Assembly: GCA_016177705.1 (NCBI GenBank)
Contig: JACOUT010000003.1
Coordinates: 1-64,000 of the forward strand
Reading direction: 5' to 3'
From: Deltaproteobacteria bacterium
GTDB lineage: Bacteria > Myxococcota > UBA727 > VGSZ01
Length of the DNA stretch: 64,000 nt
The notes beneath the pieces are model-generated. The model did no database searches. It saw only the letters and a list, made by a program, of their open reading frames with translations, and was not told the DNA's origin. Both the position numbers and the translations under genes were made by a program. Below, piece after piece: positions 8,366 through 16,548 of the stretch (positions are counted from its first letter, which is position 1; the number at the start of each line of letters is the position of its first letter).

Positions 8366-9349
8366 ATGTGGTCGTGCATGCGACGGTTGTCTGCGGCGGC
8401 GGTGCTCGGCTGCGCAGCGTGCCTCGGCGCGCCCTCGCCGCTCGAGCTGACGGTGCCGGCGCAGTTCCCACCGATGGTGATCCCCGAGGACAACCCGACC
8501 ACCGTCGAGGGCGTCGCGCTCGGCCGGCGGCTCTACTACGACAAGCGCCTGTCGCCCGACGCCTCGCGCGCCTGCGCCGACTGCCACCTCCAGTCGCAGT
8601 CGTTCTCGTCGACCAACGCCACCGGCGTGTTGCCACACGTCAACCTGGCCTGGGCCGAGAGCTTCCTGTGGAACGGCTCCACCGAGGGGACGCTGGAGGA
8701 CGCCATGCACATGGAGGTGGAGGAGTTCTTCGGCACCGACGTCGCGCTGCTGAAAGAGCCCGATCTGGAGGCGCTGTTCCGCGCCGCCTTCGGCGACGAC
8801 GAGCCCACCACCGACCGCGCCGCGCTGGCGCTGGCGCAGTGGCAACGCACGCTCACCTCGGGCGATTCGCGGGACGACCGTTATGTCGGCGGCGAGCTGT
8901 CGGCGCTGACGGCGAGCGAGATCCGCGGCCGCGACCTGTTCTATAGCGAGCGCGGCGAGTGCTTTCACTGCCACGCGACCCGCTTGTTCTCGGACAACCA
9001 GTTCCACAACAACGGGCTCGACGCCGAGGTGGCGGGCGCGGGGCGCGCCGCCGTCACCGGGCGCAGCCTCGATGACGGCTGCTACAAGACGCCGACCTTG
9101 CGCAACGTCGCGCAGACCGCGCCCTACATGCACGACGACCGCTTCGCCACGCTCGAGGAGGTGATCGCGTTCTACAGCGACGGCTTGGTCGCCTCGCCGT
9201 CGGTGGACCCCTTGATGCAGAACGTGCACGACGGCGGCCCCCACTACACGGCCGAGGAGCAGACCGACCTGGTCGCGTACCTGCGCGCGCTCACCGACGA
9301 CGAGTTCCTGAGCAACGAGGCGCTGGCGTCGCCGATCGCCGGCGAGTGA
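8366..9349 (+). CDS. MbnH-like dihaem cytochrome c peroxidase family protein
   Basis: This 327-residue exported protein has a signal peptide (LSAAAVLGCAAC, possibly lipidated). It carries two c-type haem motifs, CADCH near residue 71 and CFHCH near residue 205, in the bacterial dihaem peroxidase/MauG arrangement. Family segments are ALGRRLYYDKRLSPD, FLWNGSTEGTLEDAM, YKTPTLRNVAQTAPYMHD and EEQTDLVAYLRAL. MbnH uses a bis-Fe(IV)-like state to modify its MbnP partner, encoded directly upstream. A GGAG ribosome site lies before the ATG. Together with the downstream YtkA-like lipoprotein this looks like one three-gene transcription unit. Confidence 0.85.
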   Translation: MWSCMRRLSAAAVLGCAACLGAPSPLELTVPAQFPPMVIPEDNPTTVEGVALGRRLYYDKRLSPDASRACADCHLQSQSFSSTNATGVLPHVNLAWAESFLWNGSTEGTLEDAMHMEVEEFFGTDVALLKEPDLEALFRAAFGDDEPTTDRAALALAQWQRTLTSGDSRDDRYVGGELSALTASEIRGRDLFYSERGECFHCHATRLFSDNQFHNNGLDAEVAGAGRAAVTGRSLDDGCYKTPTLRNVAQTAPYMHDDRFATLEEVIAFYSDGLVASPSVDPLMQNVHDGGPHYTAEEQTDLVAYLRALTDDEFLSNEALASPIAGE

Positions 9350-9377
9350 CGCGCCGACCGGCGCAGGAGGCGCGCTC

Positions 9378-10292
9378 GTGCTCCGTTCGCCCCACTCGAT
9401 GCTGCTGCTGCTTGCCGGCGTGCTCATGGCCGCCGGCCTGAGCGCGTGCCCGCCCGCGGAGGGTGAAGGCGAGGGCGAGGGTGAAGGCGAGGGCGAGGGT
9501 GAAGGCGAGGGCGAGGGTGAAGGCGAGGGCGAGGGTGAAGGCGAGGGCGAGGGTGAAGGGGAGGGTGAGGGTGAAGGAGAGCCGCTGGTGGTGGCGACGG
9601 CGGCCGACGCCGAGCTGCGCCTCGAGCTGCTGGTGCTCGGCGACGACCGGCTGGAGGTCGGGCTCAACCGCGTCGCCTTTCGCGTCGCCGACGTCGCGAG
9701 CGGCGCGTCCATCGCCGACGCGAACATCGCCCAGGCGCCGTGGCTGACCGCGTCGACGGGCGCGAGCCACGGCTGCCCCTTCACCGATCCCATCGGGCCC
9801 GCGGACGACGACGGGCGCTACGCCGCGACCGTCGTGTTCGTGAGCGCGAGCGGCATCGCCGGCACTTGGAGCGACGCCGTCACCGTGACGCCGGCGGGCG
9901 GCAGCGCGCACGTGCTGACGCTCGCCGACCTCGCTGTGGCGGAGACCGGCGCGCGCCGCATGCTCTCGGCCGACGGCGTCGACTGGTACTTCACGCTGAA
10001 CTGGCACGACGACCGTTACGGCATCCGCGAGTGCCCGTTCACGCTGACGGCGCACACGCGCGCCAGCGACGCGTGGTGGCCGCCCGCCGAGGACCTCGCG
10101 ATCACGGTCTTTCCCTGGATGCCCGACATGAGCCACGGCTCGGACGGTAACGTCGATCCGATGCACACGGTGGACGGCGAGTACCTCGGCAGCGTCAATC
10201 TCAGCATGGACGGCGTCTGGACCGTCACCTTCGAGGTCGCGCGCGGCGGCGACCTGCTCGGCAGCATCGTCTACGACCTGAGCGTGCTCTGA
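9378..10292 (+). CDS. YtkA-like lipoprotein with GEGE linker
   Basis: This 304-residue protein starts at GTG 9378 after a strong GGAGG site. A lipoprotein signal (LLLLAGVLMAAGLSAC) is followed by about 40 residues of Gly-Glu repeat. Two beta domains then follow. The last (residues about 205-304) has the YtkA/FixH-like pattern: WMPDMSHGSDGNVDPMH, then YLGSVNLSMDGVWTVTFE. That segment is rich in Met and His. Such domains occur near copper and cytochrome-oxidase assembly genes and are thought to bind or sense copper. It is in line with mbnP- and mbnH-like genes with short gaps, so a shared role in periplasmic copper chemistry is likely. Confidence 0.75.
   Translation: MLRSPHSMLLLLAGVLMAAGLSACPPAEGEGEGEGEGEGEGEGEGEGEGEGEGEGEGEGEGEGEGEGEPLVVATAADAELRLELLVLGDDRLEVGLNRVAFRVADVASGASIADANIAQAPWLTASTGASHGCPFTDPIGPADDDGRYAATVVFVSASGIAGTWSDAVTVTPAGGSAHVLTLADLAVAETGARRMLSADGVDWYFTLNWHDDRYGIRECPFTLTAHTRASDAWWPPAEDLAITVFPWMPDMSHGSDGNVDPMHTVDGEYLGSVNLSMDGVWTVTFEVARGGDLLGSIVYDLSVL
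9459..9582 (+). repeat. Gly-Glu coding tandem repeat
   Basis: About 124 bases made mostly of 18-base units (GGTGAAGGCGAGGGCGAG) encoding the linker of the YtkA-like lipoprotein. The DNA repeat is near perfect at its left end and degenerates at the right, as expected from slippage-driven length change. Confidence 0.85.
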
Positions 10293-10306
10293 CGCCGGCT
10301 GCTGCG

Positions 10307-12406
10307 TCAGTACACGTCGTGGGCCGAGTTGTAGACGTTGAACTTGCCGGTCGGCGTCTCGAGGCCGCCGATGCGGTCGAGCTCGTCGAGCGTGACGGCG
10401 TCGTAGACGACCAGCTCGCCCTCGGGATCCCACGCCGAGACCCACAGCTCGGCGCCCGCGCGGTCGAACTCGAAGTGCACCACGCGGCCGACCGTCGACG
10501 GTGAGAAGCAGCGGTCGAGCAGGCCGGTGGCCTTGGCCACGACGCACACCTGACGGGCGTTGGCGGGATCCGACGCCATCGGCGAGTCGACGAACACCCA
10601 GGGGCTCGCGTCGTGCGTCTTCAAGAACAAGCTGCCGGCAGCAGGGAGCGCGATGCTGCGCACCACCTGCCAGGCATGCTCGGGGCGTCCGTCGGCGTCG
10701 GCGCCGTAGACCGCGAGCTTGCCCTCGCCCAAGTGCACGGTGGCGTTGACCCAGCCGTAGACGGGGTCGAGCCAGTTCGCGCCGCGGCCCGGGTGCGGGA
10801 TGCTGCCCGTGATCACGGTGGCGTCGAGCTGCTGGTCCTGCACGTCGATGACCACGATGCGCCCGTCGACCGCCGTGGCCGAGGCCGCGAGGAAGTAGCG
10901 CCCGGTGTGGTCCCAGCCGCCGTCGTGCAGCATGCGCGCGGCGCCGATGCGGTTGGCGATGGGGAAGCCCGGCAGCGCATAGTCGACCAGCGCCGCGTAG
11001 CCGGTCTCCTTGAGCGACAAGACCCACAAGGGCTCGAAGGGCGAGGCCACGATCGAAGCGATGCGCACCTCGTTCAGCGTCTCCGCGGTGTCGAAGGTGT
11101 CGCGCGGTACGTCGACGCGCGCCAGCGGCTCGAGGGTGGCGCCGTCGAGCACCACGTACTGGGGCGGCCAGTAGCAGCCCTCCACCAGGTAGCGGTCTTC
11201 GTAGCCGGTGAGCTTGCTCGCCTCCACGCTGCGCGCGTCGAGACAGCCACGCGCGCTGGCGACCACCGACGGCGGCGCGCTCCACAGGTCGATCATGGTG
11301 ACGACGCCGTCTCGTCCGACGGTGTAGGCGAAGCGCCCGGTGGCCGAGCTGCGCACGATGTGGGTGGCAAAGCCGACGTCGAGCTGCGCCACCAGCTCGT
11401 GGGTGGCGCCGTCGAGAATCGCCACCTCGCCGGGATCGCGCAGCACCACCACGAAGAAGTTCTCCCAGTCGCGGCCGTGCTGCGGTGACGTCGGGCGTGA
11501 GGCGGGCGGCACCACGAGCTGCCAGCTTGCGGTCGCGTCGACGAGCGAGAAGGGCGGCGCGGCGGGCGGCGGCAACTGCAAGAAGGCGGCGAGCACCTCG
11601 GCCTCGCTCGACGTCACGACGCCGCCCGTCACCCACGCCGGCATGCCGCGCGGCAGGCCCCACGCGATGGTGGAGCGCAGCCCGTCGGTGCCGATGGTGA
11701 GTGCGCGCGCGTCCGCGATGTTGGGACCGATGCCGCCGCCGCGGTAGGTGCCGTGGCAGCCGGCGCAGCGGTTGAAGTAGAGGTCGCGCGCCGCGGTCTG
11801 CTGATCGACGGTGAGCACGAGCGGCGGCAGCGGATCGAGCGGGGTCGCCTGCACCTCGAAGAAGGCCTGCACGTCGGCGATCTGCTGGCAGTCGAGCAGC
11901 GGGTCGGGCATGGCGTAGGGCCAGGCGTCGTCGAGCGAGGCCCACTCGGGCGTCGCCAACAGCGCCGCCGGGTCTTCCAGCCACTCCTTCACGAACTGCG
12001 CAGGGCGCGTGATGGCCTCGTTCAGCAAGTCAGGCGCGTGGTGCACGCCGCGGCCGATGGTGTGGCAGCGCGTGCAGCGGTCGCGGAACAGGTCGCGGCC
12101 GACGATGGGGTCGCCGTAGAGAGGCGCGCCACCGCCGGGGCCGGCGCCGTCGGGGCCGCAGTCGCCGTGGTCGGCGTCGACCTCGCCTTCACCCTCGCCT
12201 TCACCTTCACCCTCGCCCTCGCCTTCACCTTCGCCCTCCCCTTCACCTTCTCCCTCGCCTTCACCTTCGCCCTCGCCTTCACCTTCGCCTTCGCCTTCGC
12301 CCTCGCCTTCGCCCTCGCCTTCCGACGGGCAACCGGCGCAGCCGACGGACGCGAGCAGCACGCCGATCGAGAGCATGCTTGCGAGACGACGTCGTTGGCG
12401 CGGCAT
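10307..12406 (-). CDS. Cytochrome cd1 (NirS)-like lipoprotein, atypical active site
   Basis: From the ATG at 12406 the protein is 699 residues: lipoprotein signal (lipobox ending VGC), a GEGE linker of about 48 residues, two c-type haem motifs (CTRCH near 112, CAGCH near 213) and a C-terminal eight-blade d1 domain (about 300-699). The d1 domain is unmistakable: FATHIVRSSATGRFAYTVGR with the proximal His, SKLTGYEDRYLVEGCYWPPQ, LKETGYAALVDYA and MLHDGGWDHTGRYF. In nitrite reductase two distal histidines lie in ASHEHPE and SSHRYF; here these positions read ASPFEP and DHTGRYF. So both appear replaced and nitrite reduction is doubtful. NirN/NirF-like d1 handling or a new redox role are alternatives. 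No other nir genes are in the window. Confidence 0.85.
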   Translation of the reverse strand: MPRQRRRLASMLSIGVLLASVGCAGCPSEGEGEGEGEGEGEGEGEGEGEGEGEGEGEGEGEGEGEGEGEGEGEGEVDADHGDCGPDGAGPGGGAPLYGDPIVGRDLFRDRCTRCHTIGRGVHHAPDLLNEAITRPAQFVKEWLEDPAALLATPEWASLDDAWPYAMPDPLLDCQQIADVQAFFEVQATPLDPLPPLVLTVDQQTAARDLYFNRCAGCHGTYRGGGIGPNIADARALTIGTDGLRSTIAWGLPRGMPAWVTGGVVTSSEAEVLAAFLQLPPPAAPPFSLVDATASWQLVVPPASRPTSPQHGRDWENFFVVVLRDPGEVAILDGATHELVAQLDVGFATHIVRSSATGRFAYTVGRDGVVTMIDLWSAPPSVVASARGCLDARSVEASKLTGYEDRYLVEGCYWPPQYVVLDGATLEPLARVDVPRDTFDTAETLNEVRIASIVASPFEPLWVLSLKETGYAALVDYALPGFPIANRIGAARMLHDGGWDHTGRYFLAASATAVDGRIVVIDVQDQQLDATVITGSIPHPGRGANWLDPVYGWVNATVHLGEGKLAVYGADADGRPEHAWQVVRSIALPAAGSLFLKTHDASPWVFVDSPMASDPANARQVCVVAKATGLLDRCFSPSTVGRVVHFEFDRAGAELWVSAWDPEGELVVYDAVTLDELDRIGGLETPTGKFNVYNSAHDVY
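12181..12322 (-). repeat. Gly-Glu coding tandem repeat
   Basis: About 142 bases of 6- and 18-base units (CTCGCCTTCACC on the plus strand) encoding the linker between the lipid anchor and first haem domain of the NirS-like protein. Confidence 0.85.
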
Positions 12407-12425
12407 GCGCCCGACTGTAGCGGCT

Positions 12426-13853
12426 TCAGAGGCCGGGCGGCAGTCGACCGGCGACCGGACCCGCACCACCAGCGTCGTGCCAGTCCGTCGGGCGCACCCG
12501 CTCACCCTCGGGCACCACCAGCGAGCCGACGTAGTCGGCGTCCCGGTAGACGCGCGCGATGTCGGCGGCGGCGCTCGCCAGATCCTCATCGCTGACGACG
12601 CCGTTGCTGGTGGCCTTGTAGAACTGCACGGTGACGCGCACGGGGAAGCGCGGGTCGCGCACCAGCCTGAGGCCGCGGCCCTCCTCGAACTTGCCGAGCG
12701 CGTCGCCGTGACCGATGACCGCGCGCTCGAGATCGCTGACCCGCCCGCGGCCACTGCCGTAGCCGGCTTCGCCGCTGCCGATGCCGCCGATCACCATCGG
12801 CGCCGCGCTCTGCACCTGCGCGCCATCCATGGCGTAGCCGCCGCCACCGGCCCCCGCGCCCTTGAGGCCGAGGCCGCCGACGCCGAATGCCTCACCGACG
12901 TCGTCGGCCTTGAGGCTGCCGAGCATGCCGTAGTGCTCGCGCTGTCGGAGCGGCACCTGCACGATCATCATCATGTCGGCGCCCTCGGCGAGCGCCCCCT
13001 GGTCCTGCACCTCGGCGTGGCCGCCTTCGATGCGCGCCTTGACGGCCGAGCGGCGCTCGGCGGTGAACAGCGTCTCTTGGCCCGCGTGGTTGAAGTAGAG
13101 CTGCTGGCCCCAGGCCTGCTGCGGCGCGTCCTCCTCGCGGTTCTCGACGATGGTGGCGCTCGTGCCCTGCCGGGTCACGAGCAAGGTCAAGACCGCGGGC
13201 GAGCCCTGGTAGGACTGGTAGTTGAACAGGACCGGGTTGAACTCGACCTTGCCCTCGTCCGGCAGCGGCACGAACACGTGCTGCGCGCTCACCAGGAAGT
13301 GCGTGTCGCGCTTGGCGAGCAGGTTGCCCGCGCCCTTCACGCTGTCGGGGTCACTCAGGTACTCCTTCAAGTTCTTCAAGACGTCGGTGAGCGGCACCAC
13401 CGAGGTCTTGCCGTCTTTCGCGCCTTGGTTGCCGACCTTGACCCACAGCTTGTCGGCGGGCACGTCGCCGGTCTTGTCGGTGAAGTTCGGGTGGCGCAGC
13501 ACCGGCAGCAGGTGCGTGCGCGAGCCGCGCGCGGTCTTCTCGTGCACTTGCAGCGTCAGATCGCTGATGTTCGGGCCCACCGAGGAGCCGTAGTCGCGGC
13601 CGGTGTCCTCCCAGGTGAGGTTGAGCACGTTGAGGCGGTGGCGATACCAGGCGCGCTCTTGCAGCGAGACGTCGTTCGGCATCAAGACCACGCGTCGGAT
13701 GACCTCGCGGAAGGTGGGCTCTTTTGCCGCTGCGCTCGCGTCGGCGTTCGTCTTGCTCTCGCCCTTGCCGACGACGCCCCAGGGCTTGTCGGCGAGCGCG
13801 GGCAGGGCGAGGGTCGCGATGGCGATCACGGCGACCAAGGGCAGACGGCGCAT
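12426..13853 (-). CDS. Exported protein of unknown function
   Basis: This 475-residue protein has a Sec signal peptide (MRRLPLVAVIAIATLALPALA) with an ALADK cleavage-type end. The body is mixed alpha/beta without a motif I recognise; it has many short polar segments, a Gly-rich stretch around residues 330-365 (GAGAGGGGYAMDG) and no membrane segment. It lies 20 bases beyond the start of the NirS-like gene in the same direction, so the two may be co-transcribed with this gene first. Periplasmic location is inferred from the signal peptide. Function unknown. Confidence 0.65.
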   Translation of the reverse strand: MRRLPLVAVIAIATLALPALADKPWGVVGKGESKTNADASAAAKEPTFREVIRRVVLMPNDVSLQERAWYRHRLNVLNLTWEDTGRDYGSSVGPNISDLTLQVHEKTARGSRTHLLPVLRHPNFTDKTGDVPADKLWVKVGNQGAKDGKTSVVPLTDVLKNLKEYLSDPDSVKGAGNLLAKRDTHFLVSAQHVFVPLPDEGKVEFNPVLFNYQSYQGSPAVLTLLVTRQGTSATIVENREEDAPQQAWGQQLYFNHAGQETLFTAERRSAVKARIEGGHAEVQDQGALAEGADMMMIVQVPLRQREHYGMLGSLKADDVGEAFGVGGLGLKGAGAGGGGYAMDGAQVQSAAPMVIGGIGSGEAGYGSGRGRVSDLERAVIGHGDALGKFEEGRGLRLVRDPRFPVRVTVQFYKATSNGVVSDEDLASAAADIARVYRDADYVGSLVVPEGERVRPTDWHDAGGAGPVAGRLPPGL

Positions 13854-13946
13854 GGCGGCTCCTGTGGCCCGTGAGCGGGCCAGCGTGCCAACGCTCGACC
13901 GCCGCGCGCGGTCTGTGGTTCCCCGTCGTGGATCAGCCCTAGTGGA

Positions 13947-14639
13947 TCAGCCGTTGCCGAGGTCGTGCTTGGCGCTGACGCGCTTGGCCAGCTCGGGGAA
14001 CATCTTCTTGCGCAGCTCGTGCTTGCGCCGGCCGTCGGCGAAGCCGTCCTTGATGACCTCGACGCGCAGTGCCGCCGAAAAGTACTCGGGGTGCGGCTGC
14101 TCTTGCACGGCGGCGAGGAAGGCGCACAGCGGCTCGACGCGCAGGCCGAGCTCGGCGAGCGCGCGACCGGCGAAGTAATCAGCGTAGGTCTCCTCGGTGC
14201 GGCACAGCCGCTCGAGGTCTTCGCGGGTCCGAGGCGCGGCACTCTTGTAGTCGGCCCAGCGCTTGGGGCGGTGGCCGATCTCGTGCGCCAGCACGCCCAC
14301 CTGCACGTCGAGCGCGTCGGCGAACGTGAGCAGGAAGCGCTTGCCGACGTAGACCTTGCCGCGCGCGTCGATCATGGCGATGGTGCCCTCGGCGAGCGCG
14401 ATCGCGTAGTCGTCCTCGTCGTCACCGGCCAGGCGCGCGAGCTTCTTCTGAAAGGCGCGCAGGCGCACGAGCTGCGCAGTCAGCGTCGCGTCGTCGGTGT
14501 CGAGCTCGCGCGGCTTCTTCTTGCCGAACAGCTCGTCCTGCACCTGCTTGCCGAGGCTCTCTGCCTGCTTGGTCCCCGTGGTCCAGGTGGGGCCATAGGG
14601 GTTCTTGCCGGAGATGCCGGTGCCGCCGACGCGGGTCAT
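13947..14639 (-). CDS. HExxH zinc metallopeptidase-like protein
   Basis: This 230-residue soluble protein has a zinc-binding helix LAHEIGHRP near residue 117 and a downstream acidic helix EETYADYFAGRAL, which fits the gluzincin third ligand (Glu) and the following Asp. This matches the M48/BlaR-type metallopeptidase pattern. No signal peptide or membrane segment is visible, unlike HtpX or Oma1 relatives, so it is probably cytosolic or released by another route. The N-terminal 60 residues are Lys-rich and polar. The start ATG at 14639 diverges from the PilZ gene at 14714. Confidence 0.75.
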   Translation of the reverse strand: MTRVGGTGISGKNPYGPTWTTGTKQAESLGKQVQDELFGKKKPRELDTDDATLTAQLVRLRAFQKKLARLAGDDEDDYAIALAEGTIAMIDARGKVYVGKRFLLTFADALDVQVGVLAHEIGHRPKRWADYKSAAPRTREDLERLCRTEETYADYFAGRALAELGLRVEPLCAFLAAVQEQPHPEYFSAALRVEVIKDGFADGRRKHELRKKMFPELAKRVSAKHDLGNG

Positions 14640-14713
14640 GGGCGTCAGTCTACCAACCCACGGCTACGATCTTTGACGGACGCCGAGGCGCGCTGGGCGC
14701 GAGACCATGGCGT

Positions 14714-15373
14714 ATGACCTACGTGCCGCGCAGCCCACGACGCTCCTCCACGCTCAAGGCGGTCGTCGGCGGCGGTGAGCGCGGCCGGGTGCGCGACATG
14801 TCGACCTCGGGGCTGTTCGTCGAGACGCACGCCTCGCTGCCGCGGGGCGCCGCGGTCGCGGTGGTGCCGCTCGTCGGCGGGCTCGACGGTGAGCGCCTGC
14901 CGGCCGAGGTGGCGCGCGTGAGCGACGGCGGCTTAGCGCTGCGCTTCGTCGGGCTCGACGTCGAGCGCCGGCAGGATCTGCGCGCGCTCATCGCCGACGG
15001 GCCGGGCGGCGCGCGCCCGGTGCGTCGCCCGCAGCCCCCGCGGCGCGCCTTGCCGCCGGTGCCGTCCGACGCGCCGGTGGTGCTGCTCACGGACGAGATC
15101 AGCGCTGTGCACGAGCTGCCGGCCGCGGCGAGCGCCGAGGCCGAGCTGGCCGAGCTCGAGCAGCAGCTCGTCGAGCTCGGCCTGCGCAACGCGCACGTGA
15201 TGGACGACAACGCGACGCTGACGGCGCGCGTGCGCTCGCTCGAGGCGAACCTCGCGGTCCGCGGGCAGATCGAGCGCGACCTGTTCGAGGCCTACGACAC
15301 CATCGAGGAGCTCGAGCAGCAGTGCGACCGCCTGATCGCGCGCCTGATGCGCGAGAGCGTCGGACGCGGCTGA
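14714..15373 (+). CDS. PilZ domain protein with C-terminal coiled coil
   Basis: In this 219-residue protein, residues about 15-95 form a PilZ-like barrel containing RVRDMSTSGLFVET, the D.S..G part of the cyclic-di-GMP site, and VSDGGLALRFVGLD. The upstream RxxxR half-site is not clearly canonical. After a Pro/Arg-rich linker (about 96-120), residues about 135-215 make a long heptad coiled coil (ELAELEQQLVELG, ELEQQCDRLIARL). Myxobacteria use many PilZ proteins in motility and envelope control, so this is likely a c-di-GMP-responsive scaffold. Binding ability is inferred. Confidence 0.75.
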   Translation: MTYVPRSPRRSSTLKAVVGGGERGRVRDMSTSGLFVETHASLPRGAAVAVVPLVGGLDGERLPAEVARVSDGGLALRFVGLDVERRQDLRALIADGPGGARPVRRPQPPRRALPPVPSDAPVVLLTDEISAVHELPAAASAEAELAELEQQLVELGLRNAHVMDDNATLTARVRSLEANLAVRGQIERDLFEAYDTIEELEQQCDRLIARLMRESVGRG

Positions 15374-15385
15374 TCGCCGATCGCT

Positions 15386-16450
<1,065 letters not shown>

Positions 16451-16548
16451 AGCGGATCCGGCGGCGGCGCCGGTTGGGCGCTGGAGCGTCGCCAACAACC
16501 CGGTTCCCCCAGCCCATCACATCCGGCAAGGTGGCGCGCAAACAACGC

